DNA of 64,000 nucleotides from Roseiarcus sp963813555 (lineage in GTDB: Bacteria > Pseudomonadota > Alphaproteobacteria > Rhizobiales > Beijerinckiaceae): contig CAWEZX010000002.1 of NCBI GenBank assembly GCA_963813555.1, positions 124,001-188,000 on the forward strand. Reading direction: 5' to 3'. This document shows positions 25,394-34,596 of this stretch, one piece after another (position 1 is the first letter of the stretch; each line of letters starts with the position of its first letter). Both the position numbers and the translations under genes were made by a program. The notes under the pieces are model-generated. The model searched no databases. It worked only from the letters and a program-made list of their open reading frames with translations, and had not been told where the DNA came from.

Positions 25394-26406
25394 GTCGGTT
25401 GGATAGCTCCGGCTTCCGCAAGTTGATGAAGAATTTGCTCGTGATTTGAAATAAGGATACGAACGCAGAGGTCAGAGAGAAATGTCATCTCCGCGAACCT
25501 AAATCGCTCCGCTGCCGAGCTGACCTTCAGAACCACATTTTCCCGAACAAGGAAGTGCGAAACCGTATCGCGATATTCTTTTTGCAGAACCGTGTCATAG
25601 AATTCCTTAATAGGTTTCCCAATTAGGTAGCGTAAAGCTGGTGTTATATGGGGATGGTTCGGAACGAATTCCTTTTGCCACGAAAGTTCTATTCCCATTT
25701 TTCTCACCTCCTTTCGCGCATCCCTGCGAAGTGTTCCGAATATTCCCTCCATGATCTTATACAAACAAAGTAGTCTATAGTACGTGCTATTGGAATTCTT
25801 AAATTCACGATAAAGTGCATAGATAGGGTCAAGCGTAGCAAAAAGCCGATGGACTCCAGAAGTATAGACAATCGCTCGCTCCGGGCCGATCATGTCAATT
25901 GTATAAGCTTGGTTCATTTCATCGTATATTTCCATAAGGCCAGTTATGATTGGCGTATTAGACCAGAAAGAAAGGCTGTCAAGAAAAGGAGATATCAAAT
26001 CGTATGCCTTGTTACGGGCCTCGGTTGCGGACGTGGCATAAATTTGCGTTCTAACGAGCGAAAATTCTTTTCGACTATTCAGTTCAACTTCAAAATCTCC
26101 CACGGCCGTGCGAACCGATAAACTAGACGCGTCTGCGGCGATGGTCACGTATGAACCACCATCGTCGCGTGCGAAATTATAATTGAGTTTATCTGGAAAC
26201 GTTGCCTGCTTTGAGAGAATGAGCCTGATGAGAAAAGGACGATTCGACTGATCATTCAATCGTGCGTCATTATCACGCTTCTCATCCTCCATGATGGCGA
26301 GAACAGTAAGCTGACCCAACGCACCAGCGGCTGGCATTTTGTCCAGCGCTAAGTCGGCGCCCGGACCGTCAGTTACAGCAATTAGCTCGTGCTTTTTTAT
26401 TGTCAT
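25390..26406 (-). CDS. MauJ-like / HEPN-motif protein of unknown function, AT-rich gene
   Basis: The 338-residue soluble protein has an N-terminal beta-rich region (LTVLAIMEDEKRDNDARL onward) and a helical C-terminal half. The C-terminal part (YYRLLCLYKIMEGIFGTLRR, then EYRDTVSHFLV) resembles the protein family annotated as MauJ and contains an RxxxxH motif as in HEPN domains, many of which are RNases. Assignment is from memory of the family and is moderate at best. The gene is clearly poorer in G+C than its neighbours: bases 25741-25800 have 20 G or C out of 60. This points to horizontal acquisition. A 14-base palindrome (26407-26420) lies directly against the start codon. Confidence 0.65.
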   Translation of the reverse strand: MTIKKHELIAVTDGPGADLALDKMPAAGALGQLTVLAIMEDEKRDNDARLNDQSNRPFLIRLILSKQATFPDKLNYNFARDDGGSYVTIAADASSLSVRTAVGDFEVELNSRKEFSLVRTQIYATSATEARNKAYDLISPFLDSLSFWSNTPIITGLMEIYDEMNQAYTIDMIGPERAIVYTSGVHRLFATLDPIYALYREFKNSNSTYYRLLCLYKIMEGIFGTLRRDARKEVRKMGIELSWQKEFVPNHPHITPALRYLIGKPIKEFYDTVLQKEYRDTVSHFLVRENVVLKVSSAAERFRFAEMTFLSDLCVRILISNHEQILHQLAEAGAIQPT

Positions 26407-26507
26407 GGTGAGGCCTCACCCGACGCCATGGGTATGCGCATCGGCGGCAGCTCCCCTCGCGCGCGGAGCGATCAGTTTAGTCCACCCTGTTGTTCACTAC
26501 GAGCGCT

Positions 26508-27347
26508 TCACGGCTTGGCGGGCTCGGACGTGGGGCTCCCCCCACGCCGGAAGGCCTCGACAAACTCGCCGAGCGCCTTTTCGTCCATGTCGGAAACCGC
26601 GACATAGGCGAGGTTGGCGTCGGACCAGCGCGCCACATGATAGCCGTTGATCGTTTCGATTACGCCCGCGGCGCGCGCCTGCCCAGCGCCGAGCGGCAGC
26701 TCGGTCACGGCGACGAGATGCTCGTTGTGGCGATAGACGAGTGTCGGCGCCGGGATCCGATCAACAATGGTGACGCGTCCGCCCACGAGCGGGAAGCCCT
26801 GCGACGCGAGATCGACGATGCTCCCGCTGATCGTCGTGCGGTCGGCGAGCCATGGCTTGACCGTGTGCCGGTCGGAGGAAGCGATGTCGAATGGCTGGCC
26901 GGCGATCGCGGCGCGGGTGAAATCCGAGACGAGGTGTTGAGCGACATCGCCGGAAGGCGAAGGCGCGCGCAGCGACGTCAACCCCGCGCCGACCGCAAAG
27001 CCGAGGACAGCGAAGGAGGCGGCCATCGCCAGCGCGCGCCTGTCGAGCCATTGGCGCCGCGGCAACGGAACGACAGTCGCGGCCGCGGCGGCAGCCTGAG
27101 GCTGCGGAGCCGGCGGAGCCGACGCCGTGAGCGCCGCGATGCGGTCGGCAAGCGCTTGCGGGGCCGCTTCACGCGGCGCGTGACGACGAACCGCGTCACG
27201 CAGCGCCGTCAGGCGCCGGTACTCGGCGCTGAGGGCTGGGTCGTCGCGCATCTCGCGTTCGAATGCGAGCGAGGCCATGGCGTCGAGTTCGCCGTCCACG
27301 GCCGCGTTGAGCCTGAGAAGCCGCTGGTTCATGTCCCGGTCGGTCAT
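26508..27347 (-). CDS. Anti-sigma factor, single-pass membrane protein
   Basis: The N-terminal cytoplasmic part (LLRLNAAVDGELDA, then REMRDDPALSAEYRRL) resembles the sigma-binding domain of ECF anti-sigma factors but lacks the zinc-binding Cys residues. A proline/alanine linker, one membrane segment (ALAMAASFAVLGFAVGAGLT), and a periplasmic domain (PWLADRTTISGS, VYRHNEHLVAVTEL) follow. Length is 279 residues. It starts four bases inside the end of the ECF sigma gene (ATGA), so the pair is coupled. The anti-sigma factor would hold its partner inactive until a periplasmic signal arrives. Confidence 0.85.
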   Translation of the reverse strand: MTDRDMNQRLLRLNAAVDGELDAMASLAFEREMRDDPALSAEYRRLTALRDAVRRHAPREAAPQALADRIAALTASAPPAPQPQAAAAAATVVPLPRRQWLDRRALAMAASFAVLGFAVGAGLTSLRAPSPSGDVAQHLVSDFTRAAIAGQPFDIASSDRHTVKPWLADRTTISGSIVDLASQGFPLVGGRVTIVDRIPAPTLVYRHNEHLVAVTELPLGAGQARAAGVIETINGYHVARWSDANLAYVAVSDMDEKALGEFVEAFRRGGSPTSEPAKP

Positions 27348-27877
27348 GACTCGGCCTTCAACGTCTTGGCGAGCAAGGCGCGAGCGCGCGCCAGTCGCGA
27401 CATCACCGTGCCGACTGGCGTCTCGGTCGCTGCGGCGATCTCGCGGTAGGAGAGGCCATTGATGTCTCGCATCACCAGCGTCTCGAGAAATGGCGAGGGG
27501 AGGTTCGCAATCGCCTGACGCAAGCGCTCGCCGTCTTCAAGGGCGATGAGAACCTGTTCGGGATTAGGCGCCGCGTCGCCGCCCTGACGCAAATCGAGCG
27601 CGTCTAGGTCGGCCATGTCGCCGGCGTAAGCCACGGTCTTGCGCCGATTGCGAGCCATGAAGGTCATGGCGGCGTTGCGCACGATGGCAAGAAACCACGG
27701 TTTCGGTCGATCGACCGAGACGGTGGAGAGAGCCTGAAGCGCGCGCACCGCAGCGTCTTGCACAATGTCCTCGGCGTCGGTCGGGCTTTGCGACAGCCAT
27801 TTGGCGAGTGAGTAAGCGTCATCGAGCAAGGGCGGCACGATTTCGCGAAAACGCTGCTCGGCAATCGGACTGCTCAA
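27344..27877 (-). CDS. ECF-type RNA polymerase sigma factor
   Basis: The 177-residue protein has region 2 (AKWLSQSPTDAEDIVQDAAV) and region 4 with a helix-turn-helix (LSYREIAAATETPVGTVMSR), and lacks region 3, as in group 4 sigma factors. The N terminus is short (SSPIAEQRFREIVPPLLDD). It is directly followed by its anti-sigma factor and preceded on the same strand by a cytochrome c gene and a metallophosphoesterase gene. This four-gene set is likely a single stress-response unit in which the sigma factor controls its own operon. Confidence 0.92.
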   Translation of the reverse strand: MSSPIAEQRFREIVPPLLDDAYSLAKWLSQSPTDAEDIVQDAAVRALQALSTVSVDRPKPWFLAIVRNAAMTFMARNRRKTVAYAGDMADLDALDLRQGGDAAPNPEQVLIALEDGERLRQAIANLPSPFLETLVMRDINGLSYREIAAATETPVGTVMSRLARARALLAKTLKAES

Positions 27878-27902
27878 GCTGCACGCCCCGCGGGCGCGCG
27901 CC

Positions 27903-28259
27903 TTATTTGGCGCGCTCTTTGAGGTAGGCGATCACATCGGCCCGGTCCTGCGGGTTGTCCAGGTGGAAGAACATTTTGGCGCCTGGCGCGACAGCCTGAG
28001 GGTCGGTCAGCCACTTGTCGAGCGTCTCCGCGTTCCACACGATATTGGCTGATTTGAGCGCGTCGGAATAGTCGTAATCGGGCAGCGAGGCCGCCTTGCG
28101 CCCGAACACGCCACGATGACGCGGCCCCACGTCATTTTTGTCGAGCGAGTGGCAGTCCTGACAGGCCTCGTAGAGCATCTCGCCGCGAGCGGCGTCGCCC
28201 GTAAGGCCGCCGGCCCAAGCGGTCCCCGCAAGCGCTGCCGAGATCGCGGCTGCGAGCAT
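27903..28259 (-). CDS. Cytochrome c family protein (class I, c2-like)
   Basis: The 118-residue protein starts with a short hydrophobic signal (LAAAISAALAGTAWA) and then has the haem motif in YEACQDCHSLD and GPRHRGVFGRKAA. The distal methionine is probably in APGAKMFFHL, and the C-terminal helix is DRADVIAYLKER. The ATG at 28259 gives a signal with no positive charge. A basic stretch upstream (RRREK) is in frame but has no start codon, so the real start may be non-standard. It sits between the ECF sigma gene and the metallophosphoesterase gene on the same strand. It probably carries electrons in the periplasm. Confidence 0.82.
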   Translation of the reverse strand: MLAAAISAALAGTAWAGGLTGDAARGEMLYEACQDCHSLDKNDVGPRHRGVFGRKAASLPDYDYSDALKSANIVWNAETLDKWLTDPQAVAPGAKMFFHLDNPQDRADVIAYLKERAK

Positions 28260-28454
28260 AACAGTGGCGAGGTATTTTTCTCTCCTGCGGAGATGCGCGT
28301 CAGACCTTTCGTGCGGGTCTTCGACGCGCGTCCGTGCACAAGGACACGCCGAAAGGTCCCTCCCCCGCGACGGGTGCGGTGAGAGGACGCCTGTCTCTCG
28401 ACAGGCATCGCGGGGGAAGGGTTCGGGCAAGCGCGGCAGTCTCATTGAAGCAGC

Positions 28455-29381
28455 TCAGGAAAGGTCAGAATCGGTGACCGCAAGATTGGTGGGCGTGGGC
28501 GCATAGACGACCTCTCGGACGCCGAGCCACTTGCGCAATTCGCCCGCAGGCACGAGCTTCGGTCCTGGCGCAGGCGCCGTTCCCGGCGCCGGCTGCGGAA
28601 AGGCCGTCGAACGCGCGGTGTGGAACGTGACGTTACCCTCGACCTTCTGCATCAATTGATGGATGTGGCCGTTGAGCACGGTCACCGAGCCGAAGCGCGA
28701 GAGATAGGCGAGCGCCTGTGCGGAATCCTCGGTGCCCCAACCCCATTCGGGCGCGATCATCCAGAGTGGGATGTGGGAGAAGATGACAATGGGCGTCGAA
28801 GCGGATTTGCCTTTGAGATCGTTCTCCAACCACTCGAGCTGCTCTGCGCCTAGCGAGCCAAGGCCGTTCTTCTTCAGCTCGACAACGTTGTTGAGCGATA
28901 CGAAATGCACCCCGCCGTGGTCGAACGCATACCAGCCGCCGCCGGTCGCTCCCTTGCCGAAACGCTCGAGATAGGCGTCTCGCGTCTTGCGGTCGAGGAT
29001 GTCATGCTCGCCCGGCGCGTAATGAACGTCGAGCTTGGCGCGGCCGATCATTTGCTGCGCGTCGTCGAATTCGTTCGCTTTCGCCGCATGGCTGATGTCG
29101 CCGGTATGGATCATGAACGCGGGCTTTCCCGGCATTGCCGTGATCTTGTCGATCGCTGCGTTGAGCGTTACTCGCGCATCCGGATTGGCGGGCTTGGCGA
29201 AGCCGATGTGGCTGTCGGAAATCTGGACGAAGGAAAAGCCGCTCTCCGCCGCTTTCGCCGAGCCGATCAGCCGCGACGAAGGCACGCCGCCCGCGACGGT
29301 CCATACCACGCCGGTCCCGGCCCACAGCATGCATTTCAGGGTTTGCCGACGGTCGAACCCGTCTTCGTGATCGTGCGTCAT
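28455..29381 (-). CDS. Metallophosphoesterase with Tat signal
   Basis: A twin-arginine motif (DRRQTLKCMLWAG) begins a 308-residue exported protein. Calcineurin-like metal-binding blocks follow in order: ISDSHIG, HTGDISH, PGEHD, IFSHIPL and NGHIHQ, giving the aspartate and histidine ligands of a two-metal site. The family cleaves phosphomonoesters or diesters, and the target is unknown. The start has a strong AAGGAGAG site. It is the first gene of the ECF module, with an ECF-like promoter box about 60 bases upstream (29442-29450), so it may be a main output of that circuit. Confidence 0.9.
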   Translation of the reverse strand: MTHDHEDGFDRRQTLKCMLWAGTGVVWTVAGGVPSSRLIGSAKAAESGFSFVQISDSHIGFAKPANPDARVTLNAAIDKITAMPGKPAFMIHTGDISHAAKANEFDDAQQMIGRAKLDVHYAPGEHDILDRKTRDAYLERFGKGATGGGWYAFDHGGVHFVSLNNVVELKKNGLGSLGAEQLEWLENDLKGKSASTPIVIFSHIPLWMIAPEWGWGTEDSAQALAYLSRFGSVTVLNGHIHQLMQKVEGNVTFHTARSTAFPQPAPGTAPAPGPKLVPAGELRKWLGVREVVYAPTPTNLAVTDSDLS

Positions 29382-29420
29382 GACTCTCTCCTTGTCCGGC
29401 GAAGGGCGCCGTTCAAAGGA

Positions 29421-29450
29421 GGGGACTCAAGGGATCCGCGATTTATTCCC
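29421..29450 (-). promoter_or_regulatory. Possible ECF-type promoter upstream of the metallophosphoesterase module
   Basis: On the coding strand a GGGAATAAAT box (29450-29441) resembles the -35 elements used by ECF sigma factors, and GTCCCC lies 15 bases downstream as a possible -10. The distance to the metallophosphoesterase start is about 40 bases from the -10. No second copy with the same layout was found in the window, so support is limited to this one match. Confidence 0.3.
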
Positions 29451-29598
29451 GGGAGCCGCGCAAAAAATGGCGGACCGCTTTTAGGGCGCGTCGATTTGGC
29501 TTAGCGTCATGCGCATGGAGGAAGACGGCGGAGGCGACGCAGATCGCGGGCCGGGCCGCCGTCAGCAACCGGTTTAAGTGCTCAGCGAGACGGGACGA

Positions 29599-29985
29599 TC
29601 ACCTGTGGTGACCGCCTCCGTGGAAGTGGGCGCCCCCTCCATGGAAGTGCGCGCCGCCGCCATGCCAGTGGGCGCCGCCGCCATGGTAACCGCCGCCATG
29701 CCAGCCGCCGCCGTGATAACCCCCTCCGTGCCAACCGCCGCCGTGATAGTAGCCTCCATGCCAGCCGCCGCCGCCATAAAATCCCGGCGCCACGACGACC
29801 CCGCCGCCCCAACCGTACGGCACGCACGCGCCGTAGGCATTACGAAAGTAAGCGGGGCCGCACCCTCCTTCGGCCAGGATAATCCCCAAATCCGCGCGAT
29901 ATTGCGCGGGGGCCGGCATCGCCTCAGCTGATCCAGCAAGCAGTGTTGAAACGGCAGCTATCGAAGCCCAGGAAGCAACTTGCAT
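29599..29985 (-). CDS. Gly/His-rich secreted protein with GCG_CRPN-type motif
   Basis: The 128-residue product begins with a signal peptide (SIAAVSTLLAGSAEA) and a short domain with the pattern GGCGPAYFRNAYGACVP, close to the GCG_CRPN prefix-to-repeats motif. After this comes a long run of GGxWHGGGYHGGG-type units followed by HGGGAHFHGGG, about 60 residues of glycine and histidine with some tyrosine and tryptophan. Metal binding or surface-coat functions are possible, but nothing is proven. The ribosome site GGAGGA is strong. It stands alone, upstream of the metallophosphoesterase module on the same strand. Confidence 0.75.
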   Translation of the reverse strand: MQVASWASIAAVSTLLAGSAEAMPAPAQYRADLGIILAEGGCGPAYFRNAYGACVPYGWGGGVVVAPGFYGGGGWHGGYYHGGGWHGGGYHGGGWHGGGYHGGGAHWHGGGAHFHGGGAHFHGGGHHR

Positions 29986-30136
29986 TACGGTCCTCCAGTT
30001 GAAATCCTTGTCTTCATTTCAAAAAACGCTGGCTTTTCCGCATTGTTCCCATGATCAGACATGTTCAGAGATCCGCTGCAAATGGTAAACCTGTTGGTTT
30101 AAAAATGTCCATCGCGAAGAGGGCCGACGAAAGGGG

Positions 30137-30322
30137 GTGAATTGGCGCGAGGGCCGCATCGTCTCGTGGCCGATACTCGTCGGCGTGGTGCTGGGCCTCG
30201 TCGCCGGGACCGACATCGGCGCGCGGCAGGCGAATCGGCTGAACGACAAGACCCTGCGCCGTTCGTTGCTCGTATTCATCGTGCTAATGGCTGGCTACAT
30301 GGCCCAGGAAGCGCTGCGATGA
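30137..30322 (+). pseudogene. Remnant of a TauE/SafE-type sulfite exporter (C-terminal end only)
   Basis: The 61-residue frame holds the last membrane segment and loop of the TauE/SafE family (VVLGLVAGTDIGARQANRL, then LLVFIVLMAGYMAQEAL). Nothing upstream provides the remaining seven membrane segments, and the short frame starts only with a GTG preceded by G-rich sequence. It is most likely the stub of a lost gene. It faces the end of the citramalate synthase gene on the other strand with only seven bases between. Confidence 0.5.
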
Positions 30323-30329
30323 ACGGCGC

Positions 30330-31928
30330 TTACTGCGCCGCGACGCCGACCTTGAGCAGTCGATACGTGATCGCGTCGACCAGCGCCTGGAACGAGGCGT
30401 CGATGATGTTGCCCGAGACTCCGACCGTCGACCAAGTGTCGCCGTTTCCGTCGCCGAACTCGATCAGAACGCGCGTCACCGCGTCGGTGCCGCCCTGGAA
30501 GACGCGCACGCGATAATCGCGCAGTTCGAGGTTCTCGATGTATTTCTGATAGACGCCGAGATCCTTGCGCAAAGCCAGATCGAGAGCATTGACCGGGCCG
30601 TTGCCTTCGGCTGCGGAGATGAGCCGCTCCTCGCCGATGCGGATCTTCACCACCGCTTGCGAAGCCGAATAGGTGACGCCGGGCGCAACCAGCTTGCGCT
30701 CGACGCCGACATGAAAACTCTCGACGGCGAAATATTCCGGCACGCCGCCGAGCACGCCGCGCGCCAGAAGCTCGAATGAGGCGTCTGCCGCTTCATAGGC
30801 GTAGCCCTGCGCCTCGCGCGCCTTCACTTCGTCGAGCAAGCGGCCAAGGCGCGGATCGTCGGGCTTAGCCTCGACACCAAGCCGGTTGAGCTCGGCGAGA
30901 AGGTTCGAGCGCCCCGCCTGATCCGAGACCAGCACGGCGCGCTGGTTGCCGACGCTGTCCGGTGGCACGTGCTCATAAGTGCGGGAATCCTTGGCGAGGG
31001 CGGAAGCATGAATGCCCGCCTTGGTGGCGAAGGCCGACGCCCCGACATAGGGCGCGTGCCGGTTCGGCGCACGGTTGAGCATTTCGTCAAAGGCGCGCGA
31101 GACGTGGGTGATCTCGCGCAAAGCCTCCGCCGTCACGCCGGTCTCGAAGCGTTCCGCGAGCCCCGGCTTCAGAGCCAACGTGGGGATGAGACTGACAAGA
31201 TTAGCGTTGCCGCAGCGCTCGCCCAGGCCATTCAGCGTGCCCTGTACCTGCCGCACGCCAGCGCGGACAGCGGCCAGCGAATTGGCGACCGCATTACCGG
31301 TGTCGTTGTGGGCGTGGATGCCGAGACTCTCGCCCGGAATGACGCGCGCGACTTCGCCGACGATGTGTTCGATCTCGTCAGGCAGAGTGCCGCCGTTGGT
31401 GTCGCACAGCACCGCCCAGCGCGCGCCTGCGTCGATCGTGGCGCGAGCGCAGGCAAGCGCATAGTTCGGGTTGGCCTTGTAGCCGTCGAAGAAATGTTCG
31501 CAATCGACCATCGCCTCGCGGCCCGCGGCGACCGCCGCCTTCACACTGTCCGCGATGGCCTCGAGGTTCTCGTCAAGCGTGCAGCCGAGCGCCACATGGA
31601 CGTGATAGTCCCACGACTTGGCGACATAGACGATCGCGTCGGCGTCGGCGGCGAGGAGACCCGCGAGGCCCGGATCGTTCGCGGCCGAGCGGCCCGGCCG
31701 CTTGGTCATGCCGAAGGCGCAGAAGCGGGCGCGCTTGGTCGGTTTCTGCTTGAAAAATTCAGTGTCCAGCGGGTTCGCGCCTGGATAGCCGCCCTCGACA
31801 TAGTCGACGCCGAGCCGCTCGAGCATCGCCGCGATGTGGCGCTTGTCGTCGAGCGAGAAGTCGACGCCGGTGGTCAGCGCGCCATCGCGCATCGTCGTGT
31901 CGAACAGATAGAGGCGTTCGCGAGGCAT
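30330..31928 (-). CDS. cimA: Citramalate synthase
   Basis: CimA condenses pyruvate and acetyl-CoA to citramalate at the start of a threonine-independent isoleucine route. The 532-residue protein has the HMGL-like barrel (LFDTTMRDGALTTGVDF, VDYVEGGYPGANP, GIHAHNDTGNAVANSLA, GNANLVSL) and a C-terminal LeuA-type regulatory domain with QRAVLVSDQAGRSNL and RVFQGGTDAVTRVLIE. One oddity: the residue after RDGA, usually glutamine, is leucine here. Isopropylmalate- or homocitrate-type activity cannot be excluded by sequence alone. It is the third gene of a leftward group with cysS and an acetyltransferase. Confidence 0.88.
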   Translation of the reverse strand: MPRERLYLFDTTMRDGALTTGVDFSLDDKRHIAAMLERLGVDYVEGGYPGANPLDTEFFKQKPTKRARFCAFGMTKRPGRSAANDPGLAGLLAADADAIVYVAKSWDYHVHVALGCTLDENLEAIADSVKAAVAAGREAMVDCEHFFDGYKANPNYALACARATIDAGARWAVLCDTNGGTLPDEIEHIVGEVARVIPGESLGIHAHNDTGNAVANSLAAVRAGVRQVQGTLNGLGERCGNANLVSLIPTLALKPGLAERFETGVTAEALREITHVSRAFDEMLNRAPNRHAPYVGASAFATKAGIHASALAKDSRTYEHVPPDSVGNQRAVLVSDQAGRSNLLAELNRLGVEAKPDDPRLGRLLDEVKAREAQGYAYEAADASFELLARGVLGGVPEYFAVESFHVGVERKLVAPGVTYSASQAVVKIRIGEERLISAAEGNGPVNALDLALRKDLGVYQKYIENLELRDYRVRVFQGGTDAVTRVLIEFGDGNGDTWSTVGVSGNIIDASFQALVDAITYRLLKVGVAAQ

Positions 31929-31938
31929 GAGCTGCCTG

Positions 31939-32435
31939 TCAATGTCGGGTCGGGGGCTTAGGCTCGGCGCCGAACGTCTTCGTCATGGTGGTGTTGGCGA
32001 GCCATTGGTCGCCGACGCGGACGAGATTGCGCCGCTGCGCCGCGAAGCCCTGGCGCTCGAACAGCGGCCGGGCGGCGTCGCTGGCGTCCACAGTCAGACG
32101 CTTCGCGCCGCGCGCTTGAGTAAGCTTGGTCAACGCCTCGATCAGCGCGCGGCCCGCGCCCTGCCGAGCGAATTGAGGATCGACGAACAGCATGTCGATC
32201 TCTTCGGCGCCTTTGAGGCTGGCGAAGCCGGCGATGGCGGCGTCGATTACGGCGAGCAGGGTCAACGCCTCCGTGAGCCGAGCGGCGAAAGCCTGTTCGT
32301 CATCGGCGCGCGCGGCCCAGGCCTTGCGTTGCTCCTCATCATAATCCTCGGCCGCCAGCTCCTCGATGCTCGAGCGAAAGATCTCAGCGCAGCGTCGTGC
32401 ATCGGCCGGCAAATAGGGACGAAGAGAGACGGCGC

Positions 32436-32439
<4 letters not shown>
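31939..32439 (-). CDS. GNAT family N-acetyltransferase
   Basis: The 166-residue protein follows the GNAT plan: an N-terminal strand with LRPYLPADARRCAEIF, and the acetyl-CoA-binding loop near FARQGAGRALIEALTKLTQ, then LTVDASDAARPLFERQGF, the common last motif. The small-molecule or protein substrate is unknown. Its GTG start overlaps the cysS stop by four bases (GTGA), and its end is 10 bases from cimA, so all three genes are likely in one transcript. Confidence 0.88.
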
Positions 32440-34067
<1,628 letters not shown>

Positions 34068-34596
34068 CGGCAATTCTCGTCGGCGTCGTCTCGTGGGGCA
34101 AACGACGCGGACAGGCGTCGCCGGGTTTTGCCGGATGATCGCTTCTCGATGGCTTTGACGAAAAAAGGAGACGCGAACCAGCCAGCTTCAAAGCTAGCGG
34201 CTAATGAGGCAAATCCGGATGATGGGACACGCGGGCGTCATGGGACGCATGCAATGGAGAGGCGGGGCCTTGTTGTCAAGACGCCGCCCAACAGGCGGAA
34301 AAACCAGTCCGACAAATCCTTCCGTTCTTCAGAACTATCGGCTATAATGAGTATGCGGGAAATCGCGGAGGCCGAAGCCCGTTGCATTCGAGAAGGCCCT
34401 GGCGGAAAACGGCGAAACGAAAACCCGATTAACCCGTTGAGAACAAACGATTCCGCGAAATCGCGCGATTTCGCGCCCAATGATTTCAAGGGCTTGCCAT
34501 TTCGCTTCGTTTCGCTCGGCGCAATTTTCCTCATCGTTTGGCGCACGCATTGGCTCGCCGCGGGCGCCGCCCGGGTTCCTTGCGAAGGGGGAGGTC
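34068..34596. other. Intergenic region between cysS and arginase, divergent promoters expected
   Basis: No gene is supported in this 529-base stretch. An open frame on the plus strand (ATG at 34152, beginning MALTKKGDANQ) has unconvincing composition. A perfect 22-base palindrome lies at 34454-34475. Because cysS and arginase point away from each other, promoters for both should be in here. Confidence 0.5.
34454..34475. repeat. Perfect 22-base palindrome upstream of arginase
   Basis: The half-site CGCGAAATCGC is followed without spacer by its exact reverse complement. It lies about 120 bases upstream of the arginase start, which would suit an operator for a dimeric regulator. A 22-base perfect palindrome is unlikely by chance in a sequence of this length, though the site binds no identified factor. 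Confidence 0.6.

Noticed and set aside
26407..26420. Perfect 14-base palindrome GGTGAGGCCTCACC against the start of the HEPN-like gene
   Set aside because: A few palindromes of this length are expected by chance in 64 kb, so it is not reported as a regulatory site alone, though its position is noted with the gene.
34152..34596. Plus-strand open frame beginning MALTKKGDANQ before arginase
   Set aside because: The composition is irregular, there is no conserved motif and it runs into arginase in a different frame; it is most likely intergenic.
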